A DNA stretch of 64,000 nucleotides from Agrobacterium rosae (GTDB lineage Bacteria > Pseudomonadota > Alphaproteobacteria > Rhizobiales > Rhizobiaceae), in the NCBI RefSeq assembly GCF_002915175.1, contig NZ_NXEJ01000004.1:186001-250000 (forward strand), read 5' to 3'. Of this stretch, positions 63,216-64,000 are shown one piece after another (position 1 is the first letter of the stretch; every line of letters starts with the position of its first letter). Both the position numbers and the translations under genes were made by a program. A model generated the notes under the pieces. It saw only the letters and a program-made list of their open reading frames with translations. It ran no database searches and was not told the origin of the DNA.

Positions 63216-64000
63216 ATGGCTGAGATCGCCGGATTGCTGTTTCCGTTTTTCGGATTGATCTTGATCGGCTATCTCGCCGGGCGCATTACCAAGCAGCCTG
63301 CCGAGGCACTTGGTTGGCTGAACACCTTCATCATTTATGCGGCCCTACCGGCGTTGTTTTTCAAGCTGGTTGCCAAGACGCCCGTCGATCAGCTGGCGCG
63401 CATGGATTTCGTTGGCCTCAGCCTTCTGGCGACCTACTCCATTTTTACGCTGCTCTTCGTCATCGGTTATGTCATCCGCCGCAACAGTTTGGCAGACACA
63501 ACGATTCAGAGCTTTGCCGGGAGTTACGGCAATATCGGCTATATGGGGCCGGGGCTGGCACTGCTGGCTTTTGGAGAGCGCGCTGCGGTGCCGGTGGCGC
63601 TGATCGTATGTCTTGAGAACGCCATGCATTTCGTGACGGCCCCGGCGTTGATGGCGGTCGCCGGTGGAGACAAGCGTCCGCCGCTGAAGCTCGCCGGAGA
63701 TGTGGCGCGGAAGGTTCTCACGCACCCGTTCATCTTATCCGTCATCGCGGGTTTTCTCGCTGCCATCATCGGCTGGCCGCCGCCGCAACCTGTGCAGCAA
63801 CTGGTGGATTATCTGGCGCAATCGGCAGCGCCTTGCGCTCTGTTTGCTATGGGGGTGACGCTGGCTTTGCGTCCGTTGAAACGAGTGCCGGTTGAAATCA
63901 GCTATATCGTTCCTGCCAAGCTGATCCTGCATCCGCTTTTGGCCTATTTCATCCTGTCGTCTTTCGGCTCTTTCGATCCGATATGGGTTTCGACCGCGGT
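63216..64000 (+). CDS. AEC-family (auxin efflux carrier) transporter, 3' end outside window
   Basis: The frame is open from ATG 63216 (GAGGGGGAG just upstream) to the last base, at least 261 residues. It is a membrane protein with the AEC pattern: 'LLFPFFGLILIGYLAGRI', 'LGWLNTFIIYAALPALFF', 'SFAGSYGNIGYMGPGLAL' (N-x-G-Y-M-G-P motif) and later 'QSAAPCALFAMGVTLAL'. Members export organic anions or auxin-like compounds; the substrate is unknown. It may be co-transcribed with ccdA. Confidence 0.93.
   Translation, partial: MAEIAGLLFPFFGLILIGYLAGRITKQPAEALGWLNTFIIYAALPALFFKLVAKTPVDQLARMDFVGLSLLATYSIFTLLFVIGYVIRRNSLADTTIQSFAGSYGNIGYMGPGLALLAFGERAAVPVALIVCLENAMHFVTAPALMAVAGGDKRPPLKLAGDVARKVLTHPFILSVIAGFLAAIIGWPPPQPVQQLVDYLAQSAAPCALFAMGVTLALRPLKRVPVEISYIVPAKLILHPLLAYFILSSFGSFDPIWVSTA

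Overview
The window is a stretch of chromosome from an alphaproteobacterium of the Rhizobiaceae, most likely the Agrobacterium/Rhizobium clade. The evidence is protein similarity recognised by eye and gene order: plsX-fabH-ihfA-merR, the DUF6163/ldtR/ldtP group, a suf operon in the order sufS2-B-C-D-S1-sufT-sufA, a K+-independent H+-pyrophosphatase, an NDUFS4-like complex I subunit, a cytochrome bc1 chaperone, and RIME-type palindromic repeats. No species call is possible from the sequence alone. Gene density is high. No insertion sequence, prophage, CRISPR array or rRNA was seen.

Layout. 1-5.6 kb: the end of an endonuclease/exonuclease/phosphatase-family gene, tRNA-Thr, small conserved proteins, a leucyl/arginyl-transferase and hemB. 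5.7-8.8 kb: a cell-envelope group with a DUF6163 membrane protein, the MarR-type regulator LdtR and an L,D-transpeptidase. 8.9-14.3 kb: one-carbon and riboflavin metabolism (glyA, nrdR, ribD, ribE, ribH, nusB); ribD carries an in-frame palindromic insertion. 14.3-17.6 kb: a structured leader, hppA and a BamE-like lipoprotein. 17.8-23.1 kb: bc1 chaperone, yceD, plsX, fabH, ihfA, merR and a degenerate nuclease-fold protein behind a hairpin that hides its ribosome-binding site. 23.1-24.0 kb: tRNA-Leu and a higBA toxin-antitoxin locus whose toxin has a premature stop. 24.0-31.0 kb: trkH, ilvA, hlyU, azoR/lysR and ilvD. 31.1-43.9 kb: acetyltransferase, SDR, serine hydrolase, LprI-like protein, a DegP-type protease, rarA, an extensin-like lipoprotein, an ABC-2 exporter, tyrS and anmK. 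44.0-51.5 kb: the iron-regulated suf operon for Fe-S cluster assembly. 51.6-56.4 kb: MYG1-like and GreA-like proteins and a MacAB-type export system. 56.6-64.0 kb: tRNA-Pro, tRNA-Arg and tRNA-Lys, NDUFS4, small orphan proteins, a DUF192/double cold-shock pair, glyoxalase, an M15 peptidase-like lipoprotein, ccdA and a truncated AEC transporter.

How the parts work together. ilvA and ilvD serve branched-chain amino-acid synthesis. ribD/E/H make riboflavin. yceD-plsX-fabH start fatty-acid and phospholipid synthesis. The suf operon has a promoter that overlaps a RirA-type box and an Irr-type box, so Fe-S assembly should respond to iron through two regulators. Several cofactor-dependent enzymes nearby (IlvD and complex I, for example) depend on that supply.

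The most notable signals are the RIME-like element fused in frame into ribD, the amber-interrupted higB next to an intact higA, and the SD-sequestering hairpin before the pseudo-nuclease. Also notable are the multi-hairpin hppA leader, an unrelated CxxC protein inserted between sufB and sufC, and repeats placed between convergent genes. I did not find a clearly new multi-gene system; the best candidates for undescribed biology are RNA or regulatory elements.
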